From: Fretibacterium sp.
GTDB taxonomy: Bacteria > Synergistota > Synergistia > Synergistales > Aminobacteriaceae
Assembly: GCA_016280565.1 (NCBI GenBank)
Contig: JAEEGY010000161.1
Location: 1 to 5,650 of the forward strand
Direction: 5' to 3'
Length of the DNA stretch: 5,650 bases
Made by a program: the position numbers and the translations under genes. Within the stretch, counting starts at the first letter, position 1. Each line of letters starts with the position of its first letter. The notes under the pieces were generated by a model that was not told the DNA's origin, ran no database searches, and saw only the letters and a program-made list of their open reading frames with translations. This document shows positions 1 to 5,416 of this stretch, in pieces.

Positions 1-1
1 C

Positions 2-130
2 TATGCTGCGAAAGTGATGCTTGTGTGCCCCCAGTGCGGGGCGGCCACGAGAGTGGGCTCTTCCTTCCTGGAGAGCGGCAAGAAGGTCCGCGTCTGCAAG
101 AAGTGCGGCGAAATTATCGACAAGGCATGA
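2..130 (+). CDS. rplX: 50S ribosomal protein L24, C-terminal fragment (5' end outside window)
   Basis: This is the last 42 codons of L24, an early-binding 50S assembly protein that contacts 23S rRNA near the exit tunnel. The reading frame is open from base 2 and stops at TGA 128-130. The visible part carries the family's VMLVCP motif, then RVG, FLE-GKKVRVC and the ending KKCGEIID. Two Cys pairs, CPQC and CKKC, form a probable zinc ribbon of the kind present in many bacterial L24 proteins and absent in others such as E. coli. The position directly before rplE is the standard spc-operon order (rplN-rplX-rplE). The start codon and the N-terminal KOW domain lie upstream of the window, so completeness cannot be judged. 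Identification is secure from motif plus context; zinc binding is inferred from the cysteines. Confidence 0.95.
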   Translation, partial: YAAKVMLVCPQCGAATRVGSSFLESGKKVRVCKKCGEIIDKA

Positions 131-146
131 GGGGAGGGGTTAGATC

Positions 147-692
147 ATGATTCCGCGTATGTTGGAAAAGTATAAGAATGAGATTTCCCCGGCCCTGCTC
201 AAGGAGTTTGGCTACAAGAACGTGATGCAGCTTCCCAGGATCCAGAAGGTCGTCGTCAACATCGGCGTTGGGGATGCGAAGCTGGACATCAAGTTTATGG
301 ACGCTGCCATTGCAGAGCTTCGGGCTATCACGGGCCAGCAGCCGCTTCTGAAGCGCGCGAAGAAGTCCATCGCCGGCTTCAAGGTGCGTCAGGGAATGCC
401 TGTGGCGTGCTCCGTGACGCTCCGTGGGAACAAGATGTGGGAGTTCCTTGACCGCCTTATCTCTCTGGCTCTGCCGGGTATCAAGGACTTCCAGGGCGTA
501 TCCCGCAAGGGCTTTGACGGCCGCGGCAATTACAACCTGGGGCTGCGCGAGCAGCTGATCTTCCCGGAGATCAGCTACGACAAAGTCATCCGCTCCAGGG
601 GCATGAACATCACGATCGTGACGACCGCGCCCAGCGACGAGGAGGCTTACGCCCTCCTCAAGGGTATGGGAATGCCCTTCAACAACCGTTAG
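147..692 (+). CDS. rplE: 50S ribosomal protein L5
   Basis: L5 binds 5S rRNA with L18 and helps form the central protuberance of the 50S subunit, where it contacts the P-site tRNA. The 181-residue product matches the usual bacterial length of about 180. Family landmarks are visible: the N-terminal [16 protein letters not shown] stretch (29-44), [17 protein letters not shown] (69-85), the VTLRG segment (90-94), and the C-terminal [16 protein letters not shown] (127-142) followed by [11 protein letters not shown] (151-161) and the terminal GMPF. The ATG at 147 follows a GGAGG at 133-137 with suitable spacing and begins at the expected family N-terminus. It lies 16 bases after rplX and 19 before rpsN. 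In E. coli the start of this gene carries the S8 translational operator; I could not make out a convincing copy here. Nothing is truncated. Confidence 0.98.
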   Translation: MIPRMLEKYKNEISPALLKEFGYKNVMQLPRIQKVVVNIGVGDAKLDIKFMDAAIAELRAITGQQPLLKRAKKSIAGFKVRQGMPVACSVTLRGNKMWEFLDRLISLALPGIKDFQGVSRKGFDGRGNYNLGLREQLIFPEISYDKVIRSRGMNITIVTTAPSDEEAYALLKGMGMPFNNR

Positions 693-694
693 AC

Positions 695-710
695 AAGGGG
701 GTACAAGGAG
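695..710 (+). promoter_or_regulatory. Ribosome binding region of rpsN with two candidate Shine-Dalgarno sites
   Basis: Two purine-rich candidates precede the rpsN ATG at 712. AAGGAG at 705-710 is the better match to the anti-Shine-Dalgarno sequence but leaves only one base before the start, which is too close for normal initiation. The G-run AAGGGGG at 695-701 can pair with CCUCC through a central G-U wobble and leaves 10 bases, a workable spacing. I infer that the upstream G-run is the functional site, or that translation is mostly coupled to rplE, whose stop is at 690-692. Confidence 0.5.
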
Positions 711-711
711 A

Positions 712-897
712 ATGGCAAGAAAGGCATTGAAATATAAGGCGAAGCTACCCCCGAAGTTTGAGGTGCGGCGTTACAATCGCTGCCCGCTGTGCGGGAGGAT
801 TCATGGGTATATGCGCATGTTTGATATGTGCCGCTGCTGCTTCCGCAAACTTGCCCGCGAGGGTAGGATTCCCGGCGTCGTCAAGTCGAGTTGGTAG
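712..897 (+). CDS. rpsN: 30S ribosomal protein S14, short zinc-binding type (S14 type Z)
   Basis: S14 is a late-assembling 30S head protein near the A and P sites. At 61 residues this is the short, zinc-containing form (often called rpsZ or rpsN1), not the roughly 100-residue zinc-free form. Four cysteines at residues 24, 27, 40 and 43 (CPLC and CRCC; C42 is an extra one) make the zinc site. The flanking CGR-HGYMR-F core and the ending [13 protein letters not shown] are family hallmarks. The N-terminus MARKAL is the conserved one, and no other in-frame start lies in the short gap after rplE. The ribosome binding site is peculiar: see the separate entry. Many bacteria with this form also encode a zinc-free paralogue elsewhere that replaces it under zinc starvation; the window cannot show whether that is so here. 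Confidence 0.98.
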   Translation: MARKALKYKAKLPPKFEVRRYNRCPLCGRIHGYMRMFDMCRCCFRKLAREGRIPGVVKSSW

Positions 898-914
898 CCT
901 AAGGGGGCAACGGA

Positions 915-1319
915 ATGTACGTTAATGATCCTATCGCGGATATGCTCACAAGGGTGCGCAACGCGAATATGATTTACAGTGAGAGCGTGGATGTGCCCGC
1001 CAGCAAGATCAAGCTGGCCATCGCCCGGATTTTGAAGGACGAGGGGTACATCAAGAACTTCAAGACGGTCACCGACCCGAAGAAGCCCTATGCCTCCATC
1101 CGCATTTTCCTGTCCTATGGCCCGGAGCGTGAGCGGGTCATTCAGGGCCTGCGGCGCATCAGCAAGCCGGGGCGGCGGATTTATGTTGGCAAGGATGAAC
1201 TTCCGGTGGTCATGGGAGGTCTGGGTCTGGCGATCCTCTCCACCTCTCAGGGCTTGAAGACAGGGGCAGAGGCCTTGAAGCTTGGCCTTGGCGGCGAAGT
1301 TCTCTGCTACGTTTGGTGA
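915..1319 (+). CDS. rpsH: 30S ribosomal protein S8
   Basis: S8 is a primary 16S rRNA-binding protein that organises the central domain of the 30S subunit; in E. coli it also represses the spc operon by binding the rplE leader. The 134-residue product has the normal length. It starts with the conserved [13 protein letters not shown] (5-17), then VDVPASKIK (25-33) and LKDEGYI (40-46), and ends in the RNA-binding C-terminal domain with [18 protein letters not shown] (96-113) and GGEVLCYVW (126-134). The start ATG at 915 is preceded by AAGGGGG at 901-907 with a 7-base spacer. One local departure: where the family usually has a T-[DN]-x-E-A-R motif, this protein reads TGAEALKLG (116-124), losing the Asp/Asn and the Arg. 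The gap to rpsN is 17 bases and to rplF 14. Confidence 0.98.
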   Translation: MYVNDPIADMLTRVRNANMIYSESVDVPASKIKLAIARILKDEGYIKNFKTVTDPKKPYASIRIFLSYGPERERVIQGLRRISKPGRRIYVGKDELPVVMGGLGLAILSTSQGLKTGAEALKLGLGGEVLCYVW

Positions 1320-1333
1320 GGGGGGACCTGTAG

Positions 1334-1873
1334 ATGTCTCGTATTGGACGTAAAGCGGTCGCCCTTGCCAAGGGCGTAACCGTCTCCGTCAGCGGAGATG
1401 ACATTCGTGTCAAGGGGCCGAAGGGAGAACTGAGCGCAAAGCTGATGCCGGGTATCTCCGTCGACATCGAGGACGGCCAGGTGAAAGTCTCCAGGGCAAG
1501 CGACGAAAAGCAGGCCCGCGCCTGGCACGGCATGACCCGCGCCCTCATCGCCAACATGGTGACGGGCGTGACGGAGGGGTTCCAGAAGACGATGGAGATC
1601 GTGGGTGTGGGCTGGAGAGCCCAGCTTCAGGGAAAGAAGCTGGTGATGAACCTCGGCTATTCCCACCCTGTCGAGTTCACCCCGCCCAGCGGCATTGAGA
1701 TCGTGGTGGAGAACCCGATCAAGTTCATCGTCAAGGGTATCGATAAGGAGCTGGTGGGGCAGACCTGTGCCCTGATCCGGCAGTATCGTCCGCCCGAGCC
1801 CTATCACGGCAAGGGGATTCGTTTTGAGAACGAGTATATCGCCCGCAAGGCCGGCAAGACGGGCGCGAAGTAG
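1334..1873 (+). CDS. rplF: 50S ribosomal protein L6
   Basis: L6 sits near the sarcin-ricin loop and the factor-binding region of the 50S subunit. The product is 179 residues, typical of bacteria. It begins with the universal MSRIGRKA and contains two repeats of the L6 fold, roughly 10-82 and 90-165. Landmarks are VKGPKGEL (26-33), [16 protein letters not shown] (88-103; Trp where many family members have Tyr), [10 protein letters not shown] (106-115), [11 protein letters not shown] (133-143) and the signature [13 protein letters not shown] (152-164), with a basic KTGAK tail. The ATG at 1334 follows a six-base G-run at 1320-1325 that begins immediately after the rpsH stop codon, so ribosomes ending rpsH could reinitiate here. 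Complete, no anomalies. Confidence 0.98.
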   Translation: MSRIGRKAVALAKGVTVSVSGDDIRVKGPKGELSAKLMPGISVDIEDGQVKVSRASDEKQARAWHGMTRALIANMVTGVTEGFQKTMEIVGVGWRAQLQGKKLVMNLGYSHPVEFTPPSGIEIVVENPIKFIVKGIDKELVGQTCALIRQYRPPEPYHGKGIRFENEYIARKAGKTGAK

Positions 1874-1888
1874 TCAGGAGCGCAGAGA

Positions 1889-2254
1889 ATGAAAAAGAGA
1901 AGCAGAAACGATATGCGCGTTATGCGTCATGAAAGGCTGCGCCGCACGCTTTCCGGGACGGCCGAGAAGCCGAGGATGGCTGTCTTCCACAGCCTGAACC
2001 ACCTCTATGTCCAGATCATCGACGATGACCTGGGGCATACTCTGGCGGCTGTCTCCACCCTTGAGAAGTCCGTGAGGGAGTCGCTGAAGGGGACTTGCAA
2101 CATCGAGGCCGCCAAGGTCGTCGGCAGACTGGCTGCGGAGCGCGCAAAGGCAAAGGGAATCGAGACGGTGGTCTTTGATCGCGGAGGGCATCAGTATCAT
2201 GGCAAGGTTAAAGCCCTGGCTGACGCGGCCCGCGAGGCCGGCCTTAAGTTCTAG
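1889..2254 (+). CDS. rplR: 50S ribosomal protein L18
   Basis: L18 binds 5S rRNA together with L5 and anchors it in the central protuberance. The 121-residue length is usual. The N-terminus is a short, highly basic tail ([18 protein letters not shown]), followed by the conserved core: [20 protein letters not shown] (27-46), the STLEK segment (56-60), [18 protein letters not shown] (74-91), and the signature [25 protein letters not shown] (94-119). The ATG at 1889 is served by CAGGAG at 1875-1880 with an 8-base spacer, just after the rplF stop at 1871-1873. Basic tail length differs among bacteria, and this one is on the usual scale. It sits between rplF and rpsE as in nearly all bacteria. Confidence 0.98.
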   Translation: MKKRSRNDMRVMRHERLRRTLSGTAEKPRMAVFHSLNHLYVQIIDDDLGHTLAAVSTLEKSVRESLKGTCNIEAAKVVGRLAAERAKAKGIETVVFDRGGHQYHGKVKALADAAREAGLKF

Positions 2255-2262
2255 ACTATTGT

Positions 2263-2268
2263 AGGAGG
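2263..2268 (+). promoter_or_regulatory. Shine-Dalgarno site of rpsE with long spacer
   Basis: AGGAGG is an exact core match, but it leaves 12 bases to the ATG at 2281, longer than at its neighbours (6 to 10). The upstream frame offers no alternative start in the gap. An imperfect GGCGG at 2268-2272 lies closer and might contribute. The start is still well supported by the family's N-terminal pattern. Confidence 0.6.
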
Positions 2269-2280
2269 GCGGCTAAAATC

Positions 2281-2796
2281 ATGATCACAAAGCGAATTGA
2301 TGCCAAGTCCCTGGACCTGAAAGAGCGCGTTGTTGCCATCAACCGCGTGAGCAAGGTCGTCAAGGGAGGCAAGCGTTTTAAATTTGCGGTGCTTGTCGTC
2401 GTGGGCGACGGGGATCGTTATGTGGGAGCGGGGATCGGCAAGGCGAAGGAAATTGCCGAGGCCGTGCGCAAGGGGATCGAGAAGGCGAGCAAGGAGCTTG
2501 TCGCCATCCGCCGGGACGGGGACACCATGCCCCATCCTGTGACGGGTGAGTTTGGCGCCGCGAGGGTCCTCCTCAAGCCCGCCCCTGCCGGTACGGGAGT
2601 TATCGCCGGAGGCGTTGTCCGCGCCATCATGGAGCTGGGCGGAGTGAAGGACGTCGTCACGAAGGTCGTGGGGCGCACCTCCAATGCCATCAACGTCGCG
2701 TGGGCCACGCTTGAGGCAATCAAGGAGACCCGCACGGCGGACGAGATCTATAAGCTCCGCGGCAAGAAGGCCCTGGAGGCCGCTCCTGTGGAGTAG
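2281..2796 (+). CDS. rpsE: 30S ribosomal protein S5
   Basis: S5 lies at the mRNA entry side of the 30S subunit and influences decoding accuracy and helicase activity of the ribosome. The product is 171 residues. The N-terminal dsRBD-like domain (about 10-75) has LKERVVAINRVSKVVKGGKRF (13-33), including an intact loop where spectinomycin-resistance changes are known in other bacteria. The C-terminal domain (about 90-160) shows FGAARVLLKPA (91-101), GTGVIAGG (104-111) and a KLRGK motif (158-162). The usual KSLGSNNPINV-like stretch is replaced by KVVGRTSNAINVAWATL (128-144), a noticeable but length-neutral divergence. The ATG at 2281 follows AGGAGG at 2263-2268, a somewhat long 12-base spacer; no better start exists nearby. 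The 26-base gap after rplR is the largest in the window. Confidence 0.98.
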   Translation: MITKRIDAKSLDLKERVVAINRVSKVVKGGKRFKFAVLVVVGDGDRYVGAGIGKAKEIAEAVRKGIEKASKELVAIRRDGDTMPHPVTGEFGAARVLLKPAPAGTGVIAGGVVRAIMELGGVKDVVTKVVGRTSNAINVAWATLEAIKETRTADEIYKLRGKKALEAAPVE

Positions 2797-2800
2797 GAGG
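2795..2800 (+). promoter_or_regulatory. Shine-Dalgarno site of rpmD, overlapping the rpsE stop
   Basis: AGGAGG begins inside the TAG stop of rpsE (2794-2796) and lies 7 bases before the ATG at 2808. It decides the rpmD start: the alternative TTG at 2802 would have a one-base spacer. Confidence 0.85.
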
Positions 2801-2807
2801 TTTGGCC

Positions 2808-2990
2808 ATGTCGAAGATAAAAGTGAAGTGGGTCAAGAGCGCTATCGGGTTTTCGGACCGCCAGAAGCGCACCCTGAAGGCTTTGGGCTTTACAAAACTT
2901 CAGTCCACGGTGGAGCATGAGGACACCCCTCAGATCCGCGGGATGATTGAGCACGTCCGGCACCTTGTCGTCTGGACGGCCGAGAACTGA
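2808..2990 (+). CDS. rpmD: 50S ribosomal protein L30
   Basis: L30 is a small 50S protein present in many but not all bacteria, always between S5 and L15 in operons that have it. The 60-residue product matches the family length. It contains the expected pattern: a first beta strand [11 protein letters not shown] (4-14), the helix [12 protein letters not shown] (17-28), which carries the L30 signature, and a second helix and strand [17 protein letters not shown] (40-56). I chose ATG 2808 over an in-frame TTG at 2802: AGGAGG at 2795-2800 leaves 7 bases to the ATG but only one to the TTG, and MSKIKVKW is the natural N-terminus. The Shine-Dalgarno site overlaps the rpsE stop codon at 2794-2796, which suggests coupled translation. 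Confidence 0.95.
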   Translation: MSKIKVKWVKSAIGFSDRQKRTLKALGFTKLQSTVEHEDTPQIRGMIEHVRHLVVWTAEN

Positions 2991-2995
2991 GGAGG
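2990..2995 (+). promoter_or_regulatory. Shine-Dalgarno site of rplO
   Basis: AGGAGG starts on the last base of the rpmD stop codon (TGA 2988-2990) and leaves 8 bases to ATG 3004. It supports the short N-terminus of L15 over the TTG at 2947. Confidence 0.85.
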
Positions 2996-3003
2996 CGGCG
3001 GAT

Positions 3004-3450
3004 ATGAACCTTCATGATCTCAAGCCGGCACCGAACTCCAGGCGCGGGAACAAGCGCCTGGGGCAGGGCCCCGGCAGCGGGACGGGTAAGACGTCCGGCA
3101 AGGGCAACAAGGGACACAAGGCCCGCACGGGCGGCGGCGTCCGTCCGGGGTTCGAGGGAGGCCAGATGCCCCTCACCCGCAGGACGCCCAAGCGCGGATT
3201 CAACAATGCCCGTTTTGCCACAAAGTATCAGATCGTAAACCTCGTCTCCCTGGAGGCGAAGTTTGAGAACGGGCAGGAGATTACACCGGAAACCCTGCTG
3301 AATGCCGGGTTGATTCATGGCCTGGAGCTGCCCGTCAAGGTGCTGGCGAAGGGCGAGCTGCACAAGGCGCTGACGGTGAAAGCTGCGGCTTTCAGCAAGG
3401 GCGCGGACGAGAAGATCAAGGCGGCCGGTGGGAAGGCCGAGGTGATTTAA
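3004..3450 (+). CDS. rplO: 50S ribosomal protein L15
   Basis: L15 is a 50S assembly protein whose extended, basic N-terminal arm threads into 23S rRNA. From ATG 3004 the product is 148 residues, the usual length. The N-terminus [10 protein letters not shown] is the canonical one, followed by the Gly/Lys/Arg-rich arm (13-65) with [20 protein letters not shown] (20-39), GFEGGQMPL (49-57) and RRTPKRGF (59-66). The globular C-terminal half carries [10 protein letters not shown] (78-87), [17 protein letters not shown] (109-125) and AAGGKAEVI at the end. An in-frame TTG at 2947 would add 19 residues read from the 3' end of rpmD. That is rejected because AGGAGG at 2990-2995 lies 8 bases before ATG 3004. 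The stop is one base before secY. Confidence 0.97.
   Translation: MNLHDLKPAPNSRRGNKRLGQGPGSGTGKTSGKGNKGHKARTGGGVRPGFEGGQMPLTRRTPKRGFNNARFATKYQIVNLVSLEAKFENGQEITPETLLNAGLIHGLELPVKVLAKGELHKALTVKAAAFSKGADEKIKAAGGKAEVI
3439..3445 (+). promoter_or_regulatory. Shine-Dalgarno site of secY inside rplO
   Basis: GAGGTGA is a seven-base match to the standard anti-Shine-Dalgarno sequence and lies within the last codons of rplO, 6 bases before the GTG start at 3452. With a one-base gap between rplO and secY, it points to translational coupling. Confidence 0.75.
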
Positions 3451-3451
3451 C

Positions 3452-4756
3452 GTGTTTGGGGCCTTTGGCGACGCCTTCAGACTGCCTGACCTGAAACGAC
3501 GGATACTCTTCACCCTGGCGATCCTGTTCATCTTCCGCCTGGGGGCGTATATCCCGACTCCGGGGGTTGACCGGGCAGCCATGGCGAACCTGTTCAGCGG
3601 CAGCGGCGGCGGGGTGATGGACTTCCTCAACCTCTTCTCCGGTGGCGCGCTGAGCCGTTTTGGCATCTTCTCCCTGGGAGTGGCGCCCTACATCAACTCC
3701 AGCATCGTCATGCAGCTCCTTGTGGTGATCTTCCCCTTCCTGGAGAAGCTTCAGAAGGACAGCTCTGACGGGCGGAAGAAGCTTGTGCAGTGGACGCGCT
3801 ACGGCTCCGTGCTGTTCGCCGTGGTGCAGGCTATTGGTATGACGGCGTGGATTGGGAACCTGGGGATCTTCTCCGGCTCATTCTTCGACGCCTTTATGAT
3901 CGTCGTCACGCTGACGGCGGGCTCCCTGGCGGTGATGTGGCTGGGCGAGGAGCTCTCCGACCACGGCATCGGGAACGGCATTTCCCTGTTGATCTTTGCC
4001 GGTATCGTTGCCCGTATCCCTGAGGCGATCATCCAGACGTGGAACATGGTGGCGCTGGGAGAGCTGAATGTGATAGCCCTTCTGGTGGGGCTTGTCCTCA
4101 TGGTGGCCGTGGTCGCAGGCTGTATCCTTCTTCAGGAAGGACAGCGCCGGCTGCCGGTTCAGTACGCCAAGCGCGTGGTGGGCAACAAGGTCTATGGCGG
4201 GCAGAGCACGTTTATCCCGCTGAAGGTCAACCAGGCGGGGGTCATCCCCATCATCTTCGCCTCCTCCCTGCTGATCTTCCCCTACACCATCGCCAGCTAC
4301 TTCAGGGACAGCACGGTGGGCAGCTTCATTATGAACCTCTTTACGCCCAACACCGTGTTTTATATTCTGTGCAACATCGCGCTGATCATCTTCTTCTCCT
4401 ACTTCTACACGGCGGTTGTCTTTAACCCGTCGGATATTGCCAGCAACATGAAGAAGTACGGAGGGTTTATCCTGGGCATCCGCCCCGGACAGCCCACGTC
4501 GGACTACATCACCAAGGTGATGGAGCGTATCACGCTGGCGGGAGCCGTCTTCCTGGCGATCATCGCGCTGATCCCCAACGTCATGTCCTCCGTTCTGAAC
4601 GTGAGGAGCTTCTACTTTGGCGGGACAGCGGTGCTCATCGTTGTGGGCGTGGCGCTGGACACGATCAACCAGATCGAGGCTCAGCTTCTGATGCGCCACT
4701 ATGACGGTATCCTGAAGAAGTCCGGCGGCAAGTCCGGCAGTCTGCTTCGCGCGTAG
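3452..4756 (+). CDS. secY: Preprotein translocase subunit SecY
   Basis: SecY is the pore of the SecYEG channel in the inner membrane, which exports unfolded preproteins with SecA and inserts membrane proteins from docked ribosomes. The 434-residue product has about ten hydrophobic segments: near 18-35, 76-98, 115-137, 147-166, 174-190, 206-227, 263-282, 302-323, 361-380 and 387-405. The N-terminal amphipathic stretch is FRLPDLKRRILFT. A Gly/Ser-rich plug region (about 50-75) leads into LGVAPYINSSIVMQLL (75-90). Further signatures are GIGNGISLLIFAGI (172-185), the cytosolic loop QRRLPVQYAKRVVG (231-244), VNQAGVIPIIFASSLL (259-274) and the ribosome/SecA-facing loop NPSDIASNMKKYGGFI-GIRPG (325-346). 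The start is GTG at 3452, one base after rplO, with GAGGTGA at 3439-3445 inside the end of rplO. Complete and ordinary. Confidence 0.98.
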   Translation: MFGAFGDAFRLPDLKRRILFTLAILFIFRLGAYIPTPGVDRAAMANLFSGSGGGVMDFLNLFSGGALSRFGIFSLGVAPYINSSIVMQLLVVIFPFLEKLQKDSSDGRKKLVQWTRYGSVLFAVVQAIGMTAWIGNLGIFSGSFFDAFMIVVTLTAGSLAVMWLGEELSDHGIGNGISLLIFAGIVARIPEAIIQTWNMVALGELNVIALLVGLVLMVAVVAGCILLQEGQRRLPVQYAKRVVGNKVYGGQSTFIPLKVNQAGVIPIIFASSLLIFPYTIASYFRDSTVGSFIMNLFTPNTVFYILCNIALIIFFSYFYTAVVFNPSDIASNMKKYGGFILGIRPGQPTSDYITKVMERITLAGAVFLAIIALIPNVMSSVLNVRSFYFGGTAVLIVVGVALDTINQIEAQLLMRHYDGILKKSGGKSGSLLRA

Positions 4757-4768
4757 GGGGCGGGGACG

Positions 4769-5416
4769 GTGAGATTAGTCCTTTTAGGCGCTCCCGGCGC
4801 GGGCAAGGGAACCCAGGCCGCTCTTCTGAAAGAGCGCGACAAGTGCGCCCACATCTCAACGGGGGATATCTTCAGGCAGAACCTGAAAGATCAGACCCCC
4901 CTTGGGATGGAGGCAAAACAGTACATGGACAAGGGGGCTTTGGTCCCGGACGAGGTGGTCATGAAGATGGTCTCCTCGCGCCTGTCGGAGCCGGATGTCG
5001 CGGGGGGCTTCCTTCTGGATGGCTTCCCCCGGACGGTGCCCCAGGCGGAGTTCCTTGAGAAATTCCTCAAGGAGCAGGGAAAGGCCCTTGACGCCGTGCT
5101 GCTGTTTGCCATCGACGACGAGGTGCTTGTGAGGCGTCTCTCCAACCGGCGGACTTGCCGTTCCTGCGGGGGGATATTTAACCTCCTGGCGATGGAGAAG
5201 CCGTCGGCGGTGTGCCCCTCCTGTGGCGGGGAGCTCTTTCAGCGGGACGACGACCATGAGGCCGTCATCCGCAACCGGCTGAAGGTCTTTCACGAGCAGA
5301 CGGAGCCCCTTGTCTCATGGTATAAGGATCGGGGGCTGCTGCGCGAGGTGGACGCCTCCGACGCGCCCGAGGCGATTTACGGAAGGGTCAAGGCTGCCCT
5401 GAATGGTGCATCTTAA
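4769..5416 (+). CDS. adk: Adenylate kinase with zinc-binding LID domain
   Basis: Adenylate kinase catalyses ATP + AMP = 2 ADP in the cytosol and keeps the adenine nucleotide pool balanced. The 215-residue product is the long bacterial form. The P-loop GAPGAGKGT is at 7-15, the AMP-binding STGDIFR at 30-36, and DGFPRT, also in the AMP-site region, at 84-89. The LID domain spans about 121-160 and holds a Cys4 site, C130-x2-C133 and C149-x2-C152, as in Bacillus-type zinc enzymes; Gram-negative enzymes such as that of E. coli usually lack it. The conserved RDDD (159-162) and the RL-VFHEQTEPL segment (170-181) follow. The start is GTG 4769, giving the canonical MRLVLLGAPG, with AGGGGG at 4755-4760 and an 8-base spacer. 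It lies 12 bases after secY and overlaps map by 14 bases. Confidence 0.98.
   Translation: MRLVLLGAPGAGKGTQAALLKERDKCAHISTGDIFRQNLKDQTPLGMEAKQYMDKGALVPDEVVMKMVSSRLSEPDVAGGFLLDGFPRTVPQAEFLEKFLKEQGKALDAVLLFAIDDEVLVRRLSNRRTCRSCGGIFNLLAMEKPSAVCPSCGGELFQRDDDHEAVIRNRLKVFHEQTEPLVSWYKDRGLLREVDASDAPEAIYGRVKAALNGAS

Noticed and set aside
131..165. Possible S8-binding translational operator at the rplE start
   Set aside because: E. coli has such a site here, but I could not pair the bases into a helix with the needed internal loop by eye. A covariance-model scan would settle it.
1307..1807. Minus-strand open frame opposite rplF
   Set aside because: It is fully covered by a certain L6 gene, is His- and Leu-rich with no known domain, and shows no independent promoter.
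2890..3666. Long open frame on the minus strand (258 codons) opposite rplO and the start of secY
   Set aside because: It lies antisense to rpmD, rplO and secY, whose identities are certain. The translation is rich in Arg, Pro and Leu without recognisable domains, as expected of an antisense frame in GC-rich coding DNA.
4039..4425. Plus-strand frame within secY (128 codons)
   Set aside because: It is an out-of-frame reading of secY with low-complexity Gly, His and Leu composition. The in-frame SecY motifs are continuous across it, so there is no frameshift.
3878..4699. Long open frame on the minus strand (273 codons) opposite secY
   Set aside because: The product is dominated by His, Asp, Gly, Gln and Arg, the antisense reading of hydrophobic membrane-protein codons. 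It has no family motif and lies wholly within secY.
4757..4768. Possible terminator or promoter between secY and adk
   Set aside because: The gap is only 12 bases of mostly G, with no hairpin, T-run or -35/-10 pair. It serves as the adk ribosome binding site.
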